A stretch of 64,000 bases of DNA from Nematostella vectensis. Lineage: Eukaryota; Cnidaria; Anthozoa; Actiniaria; Edwardsiidae. The stretch is from NCBI RefSeq assembly GCF_932526225.1, contig NC_064047.1:8545994-8609993 (forward strand). The letters are read 5' to 3'. The notes beneath the pieces are model-generated. The model was not told the origin of the DNA, did not search any database, and saw only the letters and a program-made list of their open reading frames with translations. Position numbers and translations under genes: made by a program. This document shows positions 34,801-45,098 of the stretch, piece by piece; positions within the stretch are counted from its first letter, which is position 1; every line of letters starts with the position of its first letter.

Positions 34801-37800
34801 ATCACGGGAAGGGGGGTGGTGGTCAGTATCCTTGACGACGGGGTTGACCACACCCATCCTGACCTGAGGGACAACTTCGTAAGTACACTTCACGTTAAAG
34901 TTGGTTTCTATATGGTCGCAGTCGGTTGCACACGATCGCAGGCAATCGCAGGCGATCGTGTACGATTATATGAAATCTCACCATGCGATCGTGTACGATT
35001 TTATGGAAACTCACCTAAAGACCGTGCACGATTTCATGAAATCTCACCCTGCGATCGTGTACGATTATATGGAAACATCACCCGGCGATTGTGTGCTCAA
35101 CCACTTTAAGATCAGTCAGAATGCGATCGTATGGTCAAATTAGCTGCGAGCGTCTGCGAACGATTGCGGTCATATGGAAATCACTCTAAATTTGGAATGC
35201 GATCGGTTGCGATAGTACGGTCAAATTGATGGCCGTGATTTTCTTCGATCGCGTGTGATCATAAGGAAACCTACCTTTAGTAAGTAGAGTAAAAGCAAGG
35301 GACAAGTACACTTTACTTATCGTTAAAGTGTAAAGTGCGAAGTGCACTAGTCATAGGGAGTATATTTGTCGGTGGAGACTTGGAGACTTGTTGAGGCTAA
35401 GAGGGAGGGTCCTAGACAATATGCGAAGAGTAGATCTTAAAACATCATTTTCTGTCTTTTAAAAGCAGACAAGTCTACGGTGGGAAGGGAAGATTAAAAA
35501 CATCACCTTAGACAAAAAAAAAGATCTTCGGTATGGCAGGCCCTTATCCCGTTGAACACAACCAAAGATAGAGGATAGATTTGATTATGATTTACACTCA
35601 CACATGATAATGTTGTCTCTAGGACCAGAAAGCAAGCTACGACTTTAATGATATGGACCCTGATCCAAGACCACGTGATTCAGACCCTGATAACTGGTAG
35701 GTGCACCCCAAGATTATTCTAGATGAGCTTACCTTTCATATTATTTTCAAAGACCTCATAAACTAGCAAATGAACTGGTATCTCCCTAACGACAACCCTG
35801 ACCATACATGAAGTACTGACCATGGGGTATTACCTGACGTGCATCTCAGCCAGCGGATGTATGACTTGGTGACAGGCACCCCCCACCCCCCCCCCCCCCC
35901 CACACACACACACACACACACACGCACACACAACGGCCAAAGGTCCACTTTCGGTTCTCAATAGACATAGAGCATACAATAGATCAGTCTGGTATGTAGC
36001 CAAATACGACAATAAACATCGCGTGGCAATACTGCAAAGGCATAAAAAATTCTTTTTTTTGTTTGATATGACAATAGAGCGGCTGCTGAGACATCTAGGG
36101 GGGGAAACATACTTTCTCGTTATATCACGTGGTTTTGTCATTTCAGTCATGGAACAAGATGCGCAGGCGAGGTCGCAGCGGCAAATAATGACGTGTGTGG
36201 AGTAGGCGTAGCTTATAATGCTAATATAGGCGGTAAGGAAAGAGTGTCACAAAACTCCACTCCTACACTCCACTCTTGATTAACAACCCCTGTCTCTAAA
36301 TCACTTGCTCCCCCCCCCCCCCCGATCGTCCAATCGTCCACAAAAATATGCAAAATTTGTATTCCTAATATTGTAAGTTAGTAAAAAGAGCTATCAAGTC
36401 AAGCTACACACGATCGTTGCCATATCACATATCAAACATATTCCCCATGGATAGTGTCCTTCGTATGCATTGCCTTATATGGACATTGATGCCCATATTT
36501 AGAAAAGCTAAAGTTTTCCCGCTCCCTGATCTCCAGAACATGGCGGAAAATGCTGATTCCTGTCAATTTGAGACTCGCGGCAAGAGTTTTTGTTCTTGGT
36601 CAGGCTCCGGACAGGCTACAATTCAGCCCCTTTATCTTTCCTCTCATCTCAAAACCCCAAACCCCACCCTCTAACTTACGCTCACCAGTGCAAATGTTGT
36701 AGGAGTGCGCATGCTCGACGGCCAGGCCACGGATGTGTTAGAAGGCAGCTCCCTCAGCTTCCAGTCGGCCTACATAGATATCTATAGCAACTGTTGGGGC
36801 CCGAAGGATGACGGGAAGACTTTTGGGAAACCGGGCAAGCTCGCTCAAGAAGCACTTATGCAGGGGGCGCTTAAGGTTAGAGCTAAACGCGCTTTTGCAT
36901 ATGGCGGGGAAATGAGTGCAACGTTTTGAGTGGCTGAATGGAAAAATTTCAATACGAATGTTTAATTAGAAAAAGCTTTGAATTCGTTCATGCATGTGGA
37001 AGTGTTTTGGAAGCCAATAAGCCATTCCAGCTATAAGCTTGCGCGCGCACTCGACATGGAAACCTACCGCAACTACCGTCATGCAGCGCTTTGTTTGGTG
37101 CAAGGTTAAAAAAGCGAGCGCTGCATTCTGGTAGTTGAGGTAGCTTTCTATTGTAATGCGCGCGCAAGCTTTGGCCGATTGAGTACCGTGTTCGGTGGAT
37201 AGCTAAACGTACAAACATCTGCGTCAAACAAATTTCAATAAGTTCGCCGTTATTGCCCTTTGTGTAAAAAACATTTTCAAATAAAAAATTATCGGAGACA
37301 ATCTACGGCTTTTCTATTTCTATATTTACGGAGCTTTGCACTTGACGTTGTTTAGCGGGAATGACGACTTGGACCAGGTCCGTGCCATTTATATCGCTGC
37401 AGTTCTTTCCCCGTTGTAAGGTCTACTGACTAGCATGTGGTACTTTCCAGGGTCGTGGTGGTAGAGGTAACATCTATGTATGGGCAACTGGCAATGGCGG
37501 ACTGACGGATGATGACTGTAATTGTGATGGCTATACTACAAGTATCTATACCATCTCTATTGGCTGTATCGGTGATCACGGGCTATCGGCCTACTACACA
37601 GAGTTGTGCTCGTCAACGCTTGGTGTCACATTCAATGGAGGTTCACACAGAGAAAGAGAGGAAAACAAGATGGTAAAATCTCCATAAAAATGATTATTAT
37701 CTTGTGAAAACTAAGAATATACAAAGAAAAGTTTTTAGGGCAAATGTCGCTTGGCAAAATGTAGATTTACAAACAAAAGGTCCGTGGTCTTTATTATACT

Positions 37801-40800
37801 TCGATCCAATGTAAGGTAATGATACATTGCTCTGGCATCACTGAAGTTTATCCCTCACCTGTATTAATAAAAATGATCCTGTACCCATAAGCCCTTTCGG
37901 CCCTCTAGAACTGCCAACAGACAACTACCATTGCTTGAAGGCACTGAATATGTTTTTTTAAAGCATGTGTTTCTATACCATCACACGCGGCCTCGGTCGC
38001 AAACTTTTAAAGGTTTTCTTTTTACGGCGTCCAACGCAGAAAGATTAAACATACTTCAATGATTCTTTTATTCTTTTAGCGGCCTTCTCGCTTTCTTGTA
38101 TTTCGTAAAGCTTGCGTTGAATCACGGGCGCCATCATGTTTTGTTCTTGCTGCGCTCGAACTGGCCTCTTGCGAGGTTCAAAAAGCAAGATGGAGTAGTT
38201 TACCCTAACATCACCGAGTTCCCCTGCCTCTGCGAGCAGTAATTTTAAAGATATACTACTTTAGCAGTTCCACTGTTCTTTCGGACGTCATTTCTATGGA
38301 AGAACACATCAAATATGTTGCGCGCAACATTTATACCGGATACACTTTCAAGCCCCTGAGGATGCGTGATACTCTTTTTTTGCGTGACTACAGGTAACGA
38401 CAGATCTACATCACAAGTGCACGGAGGAATTCAAGGGCACGTCATCTGCCGCACCTCTTGCCGCCGGCATGATCGCGCTAGTCCTGGAGGCCAAGTAAGG
38501 CTTGCGTGACGCGTGACTCTCTCGCTTGAGCCCTAATTTATCGCGGCGTGACTCATTGCGTGACACAAAATCAACTCATTGAATCTTAACGATACATGAC
38601 TCATTGCGTTACGCGTACAGTAGTTTCCTTGTTTCAGCCTTAACTTGTGGAGATGTGTTTCATTGCATGACGTGAGACGTGACTCGTTGCGTGACTCTCT
38701 CGGTTAAGCTCTTGCTTTTCATACTGTGACATTACGTGACGCATAATACCCAAGTGTAACTCTCTTGTGTGCTTAAACGAGAGTCCCACTTCACGCAAAG
38801 CGTCACCAAAGCTGTGGTATCGTTATTCTCTCGTGTCAGCCCTTGCTTGTCATCGAGTGACGCGTGACCATCTCTTTTCAGCCCTAACTTGTCCTGGCGT
38901 GACGTACAGCATCTCGTGGTCGAGACTGCGCAGGTCACAAGTCCTGTGGACGAGGGCTGGATGAAGAATGGCGCCGGTTACCATTTTAACCATAAGTTCG
39001 GCTTTGGAAGGTACGCATTGACAATGTTTTTCTTAGTGTTCAGATTTCTGAGAACGATGTAAAGGGGAGCAGGAAATGGGTAAAAAATAAGTTGTGGTAC
39101 GGTAACCATTCCTTTATTACATTCCTATACTTTAAAAAAAGAATAGCTCTTAAACTTTAATTGTTTAGCTTTAAGGGGCGGCTATACCTCGATTTTGGTA
39201 TAAATTCTACTGAGACATGATGCATCTTCAATCTATCACTTTACTGCTGTGTACTTATTTTTCGTAATTCCCGCTTATTTTGGTTTGCTACTTTAATTTA
39301 AAAAATCATTTTGAAACTGGCAAGCCTTTAAAGCAGCTGCTGAAAGGAGTAGTTACGTAATCCAAAACCTGTCAGCTTGGTAAGCATTTGACTGGATTAC
39401 CCATGTGATTGACAGATTGGACGCTGACGCGATGGTAAAGCGAGCGAAGACATGGAAGAGTGTCGCGCCTCAGCGAATATGTCATGGTCCCTCTAGCAGC
39501 ACCCAGCAGTAAGTAGAATAAAACGTCAGAGGTGGCGATGACGTCATATGTGAGACTACAAGTGACGTCATCAGCCGTTTATCAATGTGTATACCATGTT
39601 ACGTCCAGCAGCACCCAGCAGAACGTAGAATGACAGAATTAGATGATGATGACGTCATATGATGATGTCACTGTGACGTTATCAGCGTGTCAGTTACGAT
39701 TCAGTTTCTCAACCGTGTTGCGCTAAAATAAATTGCTTATTCTCGGCACGTGAGCAGGGCGGGGTGCGGCCCACTCACATTTCAATCAATCTTGCTTTGA
39801 AAACTTTCGTTTTGCTAGCTCACTCGGTCAATGCCTTATTAGGCTTTACATACCATATTTGGGAGTCGCTTCGATAACGTCGAGTGAATTTCCACGTAAG
39901 TTTGCAGGAATCCGTATTTATTACGGTTGTTTAGGCCGCCATTTTGAAAAATCGGTCCCGTCCACAATATCTTTTTCGATTGTTTTCGCCTGGCTTAACA
40001 GTCCACACTAACACGGATTCTTCAGAAAACGGTCGCTAAGGCTTTCCAGGCTTCCCGGGCGCTCGCCCTGTCAGGCCATTAAGAATAACGACAGCCATTG
40101 ATTGATATGCCCATCTCTGGACACGCTCCTGTCAACGCTCCTGGTTTTTTTAAACAACTTTATTGAGTATAAACTCAAAGGGTTCAGCACAAACGGGCCC
40201 AGAATCCCATGCGAGGTGCTGGCCCTTGTGCCCTGTGCCAATAGATAACCTTCATGCCCCCCCTAGGGAGATCCCTACTGGCGGCACGCTATCCATCACC
40301 ATAGATACGATCGCGTGCAGCGGCACTGACAAGATGTTGACCAAGCTAGAGCACGTTACGCTGACTGTCAGCTTCCAGCATCGCAGGCGCGGGGATGTCA
40401 GGTAAGCAGCACACCTCGTGTTCTAGCATCCAAGCCGTCGCAGATTTGTTGAGCTTAAGGGGGAGAAAGGAGGGGAGGGGAGGGGAGGGGAGGGGAGGGG
40501 AGAGAAGGGAGAGACGCTTTACACAGCATCGAATGCTTGGTGACTATGCGTATAGTAGATTTGAGCAAAGAAATAGATCTTATGTCAAATTTAATCAAGC
40601 TTTTTGTAAACCTAGTTTTAGAATTAGGGTTAGCCATAGTCACATAAGGAAAGGGATTAAAGTGAAACGGGAAGAAGAGAAGTGAGACGCTTGACACCGA
40701 CGACGGCTATGTGTATATTCATATAGTAGATTAAGCATCTACTTTACATATATCTTTTATCAAACTTAATTAAGCTTTTTTGTAAACCTAAGTTTAGAAT

Positions 40801-42726
40801 TTGGGTTGGACATAGTAACTTCTTGTCGCCATCCTTTAATAGCATCTTGCTAAACTCAGTTTATCTCATAATGCCGGAATATGACTTACCACCATCGTTT
40901 GTTCATACCTTTCAGTATCGACCTATTCTCACCGAGCGGGACTAGGAACGAGATGCTGTCCACCCGTCGCTATGACGACTCGAAAAACGGTCTTCACGAC
41001 TGGACCTTCATGACCGTGCATAACTGGGGCGAGAATCCCAAGGGGGAGTGGGTGATGAACGTGACTGACAATCTTTCCGCCCTCAGCAAGGGCGTGGATC
41101 CTAACGGCTACGTGCAGCACGACACCAGCAAACAGGAAGCGGATGTGGAGGACCTGGAGGAGGAGGTAGACAGGAAGTGACGTTACAATGATTTAAGGGG
41201 AGGAGGGAGATCGGAATTGACGTTCAATTACTACAAAAGTAGGCTGAAGGAAAGTAGGCTGAATGTGACATAAAACGAAAAAAACTACAGGCTTGCGTGA
41301 TAAGTCTTATATTTGGTGACGATTATAACATTGTTTTGAGTGACATATTCGACGAAATGGCGTGACAAACGTGCCTCTTGATTGCGTTTCAATCATGACA
41401 TTTGAGATTGCGTGACTGGTGTAATGCAATATTGTACTGTGTAGGTTATTGATGACGAAAAGAAAACCCAGGAGCTAGAGGCACAAAAACAAGGAAAAAA
41501 TGGCAAGAAACAAAGCGACCTGGATGTACCGTACCCAGAAGGGGTCAAGAAAAACCGGGTACCGGACAACGGACAGGCCTGGTCGGACAACGATCCAGGA
41601 AGCTATATGGGTGAGTAAAGAAAGAAGTGATGACTAGGATTCGCACCTGCAACCTTTCGGTTCTTGCCTGTACACTTGGGCCTCTTGTTCGCAACCTTAG
41701 GTCTCTTGCTTGCAACATCGGGTCTCTTGCTTGCAACACGGGGTCTCTTGTTCGCAACTTTGGGTCTCTTGCTTGCAACATCGGGTCTCTTGCTTGCAAC
41801 ACGGGGAATCTCGCTTGCAACACGGGGAATCTTGCTTGCAGCACGGGGTCTCTTTCTTGCAACATCGGGTCTCTTGCTTGCAACACGGGGTATCTTGCTT
41901 GCAACACGGGTTATCTTGCTTGCAACATAGGGTCTCTTGCTTGCAACACGGGGTCTCTTGTTCGCAACCTTGGGTCTCTTGCTTGCAACATCGGGTCTCT
42001 TGCTTGCAACATCGGGTCTCTTGCTTGCAACACGGAGTATCTTGCTTGCAACAAGGGGTATCTTGCTTATAACCTTGGATCACTTGCTTGCAACATTGGG
42101 TCTATTGCTGGCAATCTTGAGTCTTTTGCTTGCACTCTTAGGTGCACGCATTAGGTACATTTGCATCTGATAAAGTATGTAATATTCCCTTATTTCTTGT
42201 TGAAGGTTACCCTGGAAACATGTACAGTCCCGAGTACGATCCGAATATCATGAACCAAATGATGAGCGAAGGGGGGTACCCTGAGGGTCCCAACCCTTAT
42301 GTCGCATTTAACCCCTTCGGGGGAGGGATCGGCACAATTGAGAGTGAAGGCCCGAATGTTGACGCAACAACTAAAGACACAATAGTCGATAACAATTCGG
42401 ACAACGGTGATACTAGCGATCAAGTTTACGGGTATGACCGATTTGCATACGATGATACTCCGAAAAGCAGAGCGGCTCCGAAAATTGGCCGACAGAGGGT
42501 CCAGGTGACATCGGAAGAGACGGGATCTCAGCGAGTACAGGTTAATAACGGATTCCAGGAGGAGTTCGTGCCGGGACTAAACCCCGAGAGCGGGAGAATC
42601 AGCTCCGGAGTACTCTTAGAGTGGAGGTTGACATTCTACGGGACGGGGCCTGGAAACTCGGACGATGACAGTGATGACGATATTGAGTCCAATAATTCCG
42701 GGACTGAGACAGTGGTGGAATTATAG
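31866..42726 (+). CDS. Proprotein convertase 2 (furin/kexin family), 15 exons, 860 aa
   Basis: Exons: 31866-32147, 32767-32880, 33844-33933, 34732-34878, 35623-35696, 36147-36232, 36703-36875, 37451-37672, 38394-38494, 38882-39010, 39416-39508, 40267-40401, 40916-41165, 41445-41610, 42206-42726; all GT-AG and in frame. Signal peptide ([16 protein letters not shown]), prodomain with a longer basic linker ([12 protein letters not shown]) ending at LARTRK/Y, catalytic Asp197 (ILDDG), His237 (HGTRCAG), Asn337 (WATGNGG), Ser413 (GTSSAAP). P domain ([26 protein letters not shown]) with its last strand [11 protein letters not shown] about 220 residues later; an acidic tail ETVVEL follows. The DVEDLEEEV segment and paired RVQV motifs are shared with convertase 1. 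Compared with convertase 1, the intron inside the DDG codon is missing and new introns split GFG/R and GDV/S. No membrane anchor. Substrate unknown. Confidence 0.9.
32872..33445 (+). repeat. Donor-spanning G-rich minisatellite, exon 2 end of convertase 2
   Basis: About eight copies of a unit near 68 bp, GGACGAGGTGAGAGACCAGG .. GAGTTGATAGGTAAG. The first copy is the last bases of exon 2 (GAGGACGAG) with its donor GTGAGAG, so the exon edge is repeated through the intron. G-runs could form quadruplexes. The long Pro-rich frames on the minus strand are by-products. Confidence 0.9.
33527..33643. repeat. Inverted repeat between GGGGACTTAAG direct repeats
   Basis: ACGGCGCACACG at 33562-33573 is inverted at 33617-33628. 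The direct repeat GGGGACTTAAG occurs at 33527-33537 and 33633-33643. This may be a small transposon footprint, but the ends are not abutting the direct repeat on the left, so it is left unclassified. Confidence 0.5.
34122..34182 (-). repeat. Dispersed repeat fragment, copy B
   Basis: Inverted copy of the fragment at 14809-14870 (TGTCACTGAGCCAAACCCCC, then TTTAGCGAAAAGCTCG). It lies in intron 3 of convertase 2. Confidence 0.65.
34920..35275 (+). repeat. GCGATCGTGTACGATTATATG minisatellite
   Basis: Degenerate copies of GCGATCGTGTACGATT(A/T)TATG(A/G)AA in a unit of about 47 bp fill the start of intron 4 of convertase 2, about 40 bp after the donor. Unlike other arrays in this cluster it does not include the exon edge. 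Confidence 0.75.
35885..35935 (+). repeat. Poly(C)/(CA)n microsatellite
   Basis: A C-run followed by about 15 CA dinucleotides in the intron between exons 5 and 6 of convertase 2. Confidence 0.9.
37035..37171. mobile_element. Foldback MITE in intron 7 of convertase 2
   Basis: The element begins AAGCTTGCGCGCGCA and ends with its inverted partner. The two arms, each about 55 bp, match over most of their length (ACCGCAACTACC..CATGCAGCGCT against the reverse of the right arm), leaving almost no loop. No coding capacity. Confidence 0.75.
38520..38905 (+). repeat. Acceptor-anchored repeats before exon 10 of convertase 2
   Basis: The start of exon 10 (CAG/CCCTAACTTGTCCTGGCGTGAC at 38879) has diverged copies upstream: GAGCCCTAATTTATCGCGGC at about 38528, CAGCCTTAACTTGTGGAG at about 38636 and CAGCCCTTGCTTGTCATC at about 38838. 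Each is followed by GTGAC blocks, which are also scattered between them. Confidence 0.7.
39490..39705 (+). repeat. Donor-spanning duplication, exon 11 end of convertase 2
   Basis: TCCCTCTAGCAGCACCCAGCA with donor GTAAGTAGAAT is repeated at about 39606 as GTCCAGCAGCACCCAGCAGAACGTAGAAT, followed in both copies by GATGACGTCATATG. There are two units of about 103 bp. The second copy has lost the donor consensus. Confidence 0.75.
39816..40106 (+). repeat. Dispersed repeat family, copy 1
   Basis: Shares ordered blocks with 51292-51510: TAGCTC(A/G)CTCGGTCAAT, CTTATTAGG, TTACATACCATAT, GCC(G/A)CCATTTTGAAAAAT, CAGGCTTCCCG and CCATTGATTGAT. The two copies lie in different introns of different paralogues, so they are separate insertions rather than inherited intron sequence. 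Confidence 0.7.
40464..40505 (+). repeat. (GGGGA)n microsatellite
   Basis: Tandem GGGGA units in the intron between exons 12 and 13 of convertase 2. Confidence 0.9.
41665..42140 (+). repeat. 21-bp minisatellite GGGTCTCTTGCTTGCAACATC
   Basis: About 22 copies fill most of the last intron (41611-42205) of convertase 2. The unit is a multiple of three and free of stops in most frames, so long frames appear on both strands. Exon 14 read through its donor meets GAG-TAA at once, so the array is intronic. Confidence 0.9.
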
Positions 42727-42827
42727 TGAGAGGAGAGTGTCATGTACTTTAAAGGGAAGGTTCCGCTGTGTGGTGGAATTATAGTGAGAGGAGAGTGTCA
42801 TGTACTTTAAAGGGGAGGTTCCCCTGC
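42712..42827 (+). repeat. 58-bp duplication spanning the stop codon of convertase 2
   Basis: GTGGTGGAATTATAGTGAGA plus 38 further bases is repeated once, at 42712 and 42770. The unit contains the last codons (VVEL) and the TAG stop, so the 3' UTR begins with a second copy of the coding end. Confidence 0.95.
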
Positions 42828-45098
42828 GTCTAAGGAGCATAGGGGCATAGGCGCAAAAGACAAGGGGGCTGGCCTCCGGGGTTGTAAATTGCAAGGAGTG
42901 GTTTACGATGCATTATAACATCGTAAATATAGAGCGTTAGAAAGATAGAGCTATTGGGGCTGGCCTCCGAGAAACTCATGAAAAATGAGCTTCCCCACCC
43001 ACTCCCCCTACACAATACTACCAACCCCTCCCCTATTATTTGACTCAGGAAGGAGGGGGTGGGGCTGCACATCGAGTTTTTATCAACACTACTTCTTGTG
43101 TTAAAAGACCGGCGTCTGATGTCTGCAAATGCAGCACTCAAATGGATTTGAATTATGTATTATTGATGTTACCGCTGTCAAGTGACCCAAACAACAATAT
43201 AAACAGGAATTATGCTTGATGATAGAGGAAAAATACACAAGAAACTATATCCCTGAAGACAGGCAGAAATCATTGCTCAAAGGGCTTATATGTCATTAAT
43301 AAGAGGATAGCGGAATTCTAGCATTGCATTCGGCGCGTTTTTTTCTCTCTACGCCATTATTTGTCAGTTTTGCTATGCTTTAGTCGTTCCTTGCGGTTGG
43401 GTTGCATAAGTTTCTCTAAAAAAGGAAAGAGATACGCAAATAAAATACAATATTTTGTAAATAAAAGCGTTTTTGATGTGATTTTCTATTATAATCATCG
43501 ATGAGTTTGATTTAATAAATTATCTTCTTATAAACGAGTCATAGTAGCTTGTTTTATGAGAGAGGTAAGGGAGGGTAAGGTTTGAAGGGGGGTTGGGGGG
43601 AGGTGGTCTGACTGGAAGGGGGGATGGTGGTAGGGGAAGGGAGGGTTCAAGGAGCAGAGGGGGTGGTAGTGGTGGCTATCATCTGTGTAAAGGAGTATCT
43701 ATTTTGTCGTCTCTCACACGAATGGACTGGTTGTTTTTGAGAGCTCTTTATTTGTAGAACCCTACGGAAAGTAATCAGAAAATGTCCGAAATCCAGTGGA
43801 ACGATAATGTGGCACAAATTTTGACTTAATGTTCACTCTGTCTAATTATTTCTGGACCAGGCATTTAAAGTACAAGGAGAAGGGTAAAGCGATATGACGT
43901 TTGCGCACGCTTGAATGGGTGGGTGGGGGGGGGAGGCAGTTGGTTAGGGCTGGGCGGTGTGTTTCATCTGAAATGAATGCACCCCAAAGTCCCCAAAGCA
44001 AGATATACATTGTAATGCTTCCAGGATAGTTATAATAATTGAACAAGGAGAAGTGTCATAACTGAGGACCATGGGACACTTAATGAGGTCTGAACAAAGT
44101 ACAGCCTTCTCAAAAACTCAAAGTACGATGAGATAAACGAACCACGATATTGCATTATGAGACAAATCAAATATGATTTATATATAAGCCTGGCTGGTTA
44201 CTTTAAATGTTTCAGTTGATTTTAACAGAATTTAAATTTCTTCTTTTCGTGATATCATAGTTCTTCTTCAAGCCTTTTTAAACACGGAAATCTTGTTGAA
44301 AGAAAAAATGTGTTTCCCGTGAATCAATTGACATTCAACGCACACACGCCTCTGGGAATGATATTGGTCATGCATTCCGCTTAATGCCCCTCTATTGCTC
44401 GTTGGGGTGAAACGAGACGCATAGCCCTAATAACTTGACCCTTCAATGAAGCTCACGAGCAACCTTTTATTAAAGCGTGTCTAGAATTTTTTCAATAATT
44501 ATTTGATAAAGCGGGAACTTGTGGCGCAGAGAAAGAAATTATTGCAACTCAGTTGGTATAAATAATAACTCTTTATAATTTCGAAATTCGCACCATGTTG
44601 ATTCAATTCAAGGCTTTTAGTTTACAATACAAAGCTCCATGTACTTCCTCGAGAATAAAATCCTCTCTTTCAAAAGTGTGATAACTATTGCATTTATCTA
44701 CAAAAAATTCAAAACAAACAATTCCACGTAAGTCACGTAGGCATATGTTTTTTTTTTATTTTCAAAAGAAAGTTGCGTTGAGCTTAGAAGCATAAGATTG
44801 CAAAAAAAAAACAATGTCAGTTGTCAATATATTATCTTGATGTTCTTATAAGGCTTTTACCACTATGACAATAATTAAAGGTGAATAAAACAGAGCTTAA
44901 TCCAACTAAATCAGGACTAAATCCAAGAACAATGACAGCGTGACGCTTTATGACTGGTGATTGTCGAACCTGTTGCCTGATCAAGTACAAATTCTCTCAA
45001 CCGTGTGCACCAAAGTGAGGCGCTTTCCTGCTGGTCGAACGTGTAAATTTAGCGTGTGATTGACATGAAATCGAACTAGAGATCAGAGCGCTTTCAAC
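42727..45098. other. Intergenic between convertases 2 and 3
   Basis: Contains the presumed 3' UTR of convertase 2, a G-rich stretch (43560-43680, GGGAGGG and GGGGGG runs that could form quadruplexes) and AT-rich DNA. No gene recognised. The last part should hold the promoter of convertase 3. Confidence 0.6.
43439..43444 (+). promoter_or_regulatory. Candidate poly(A) signal of convertase 2
   Basis: AATAAA about 710 bases after the stop, with a second close by at about 43465 (GTAAATAAAAGCG). Earlier canonical hexamers were not noticed. Confidence 0.35.

Noticed and set aside
41545-42170. Overlapping frames on both strands in the 21-bp array, including one reading [13 protein letters not shown].
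   Set aside because: All are repeat translations inside an intron; neighbouring exons join cleanly around them.
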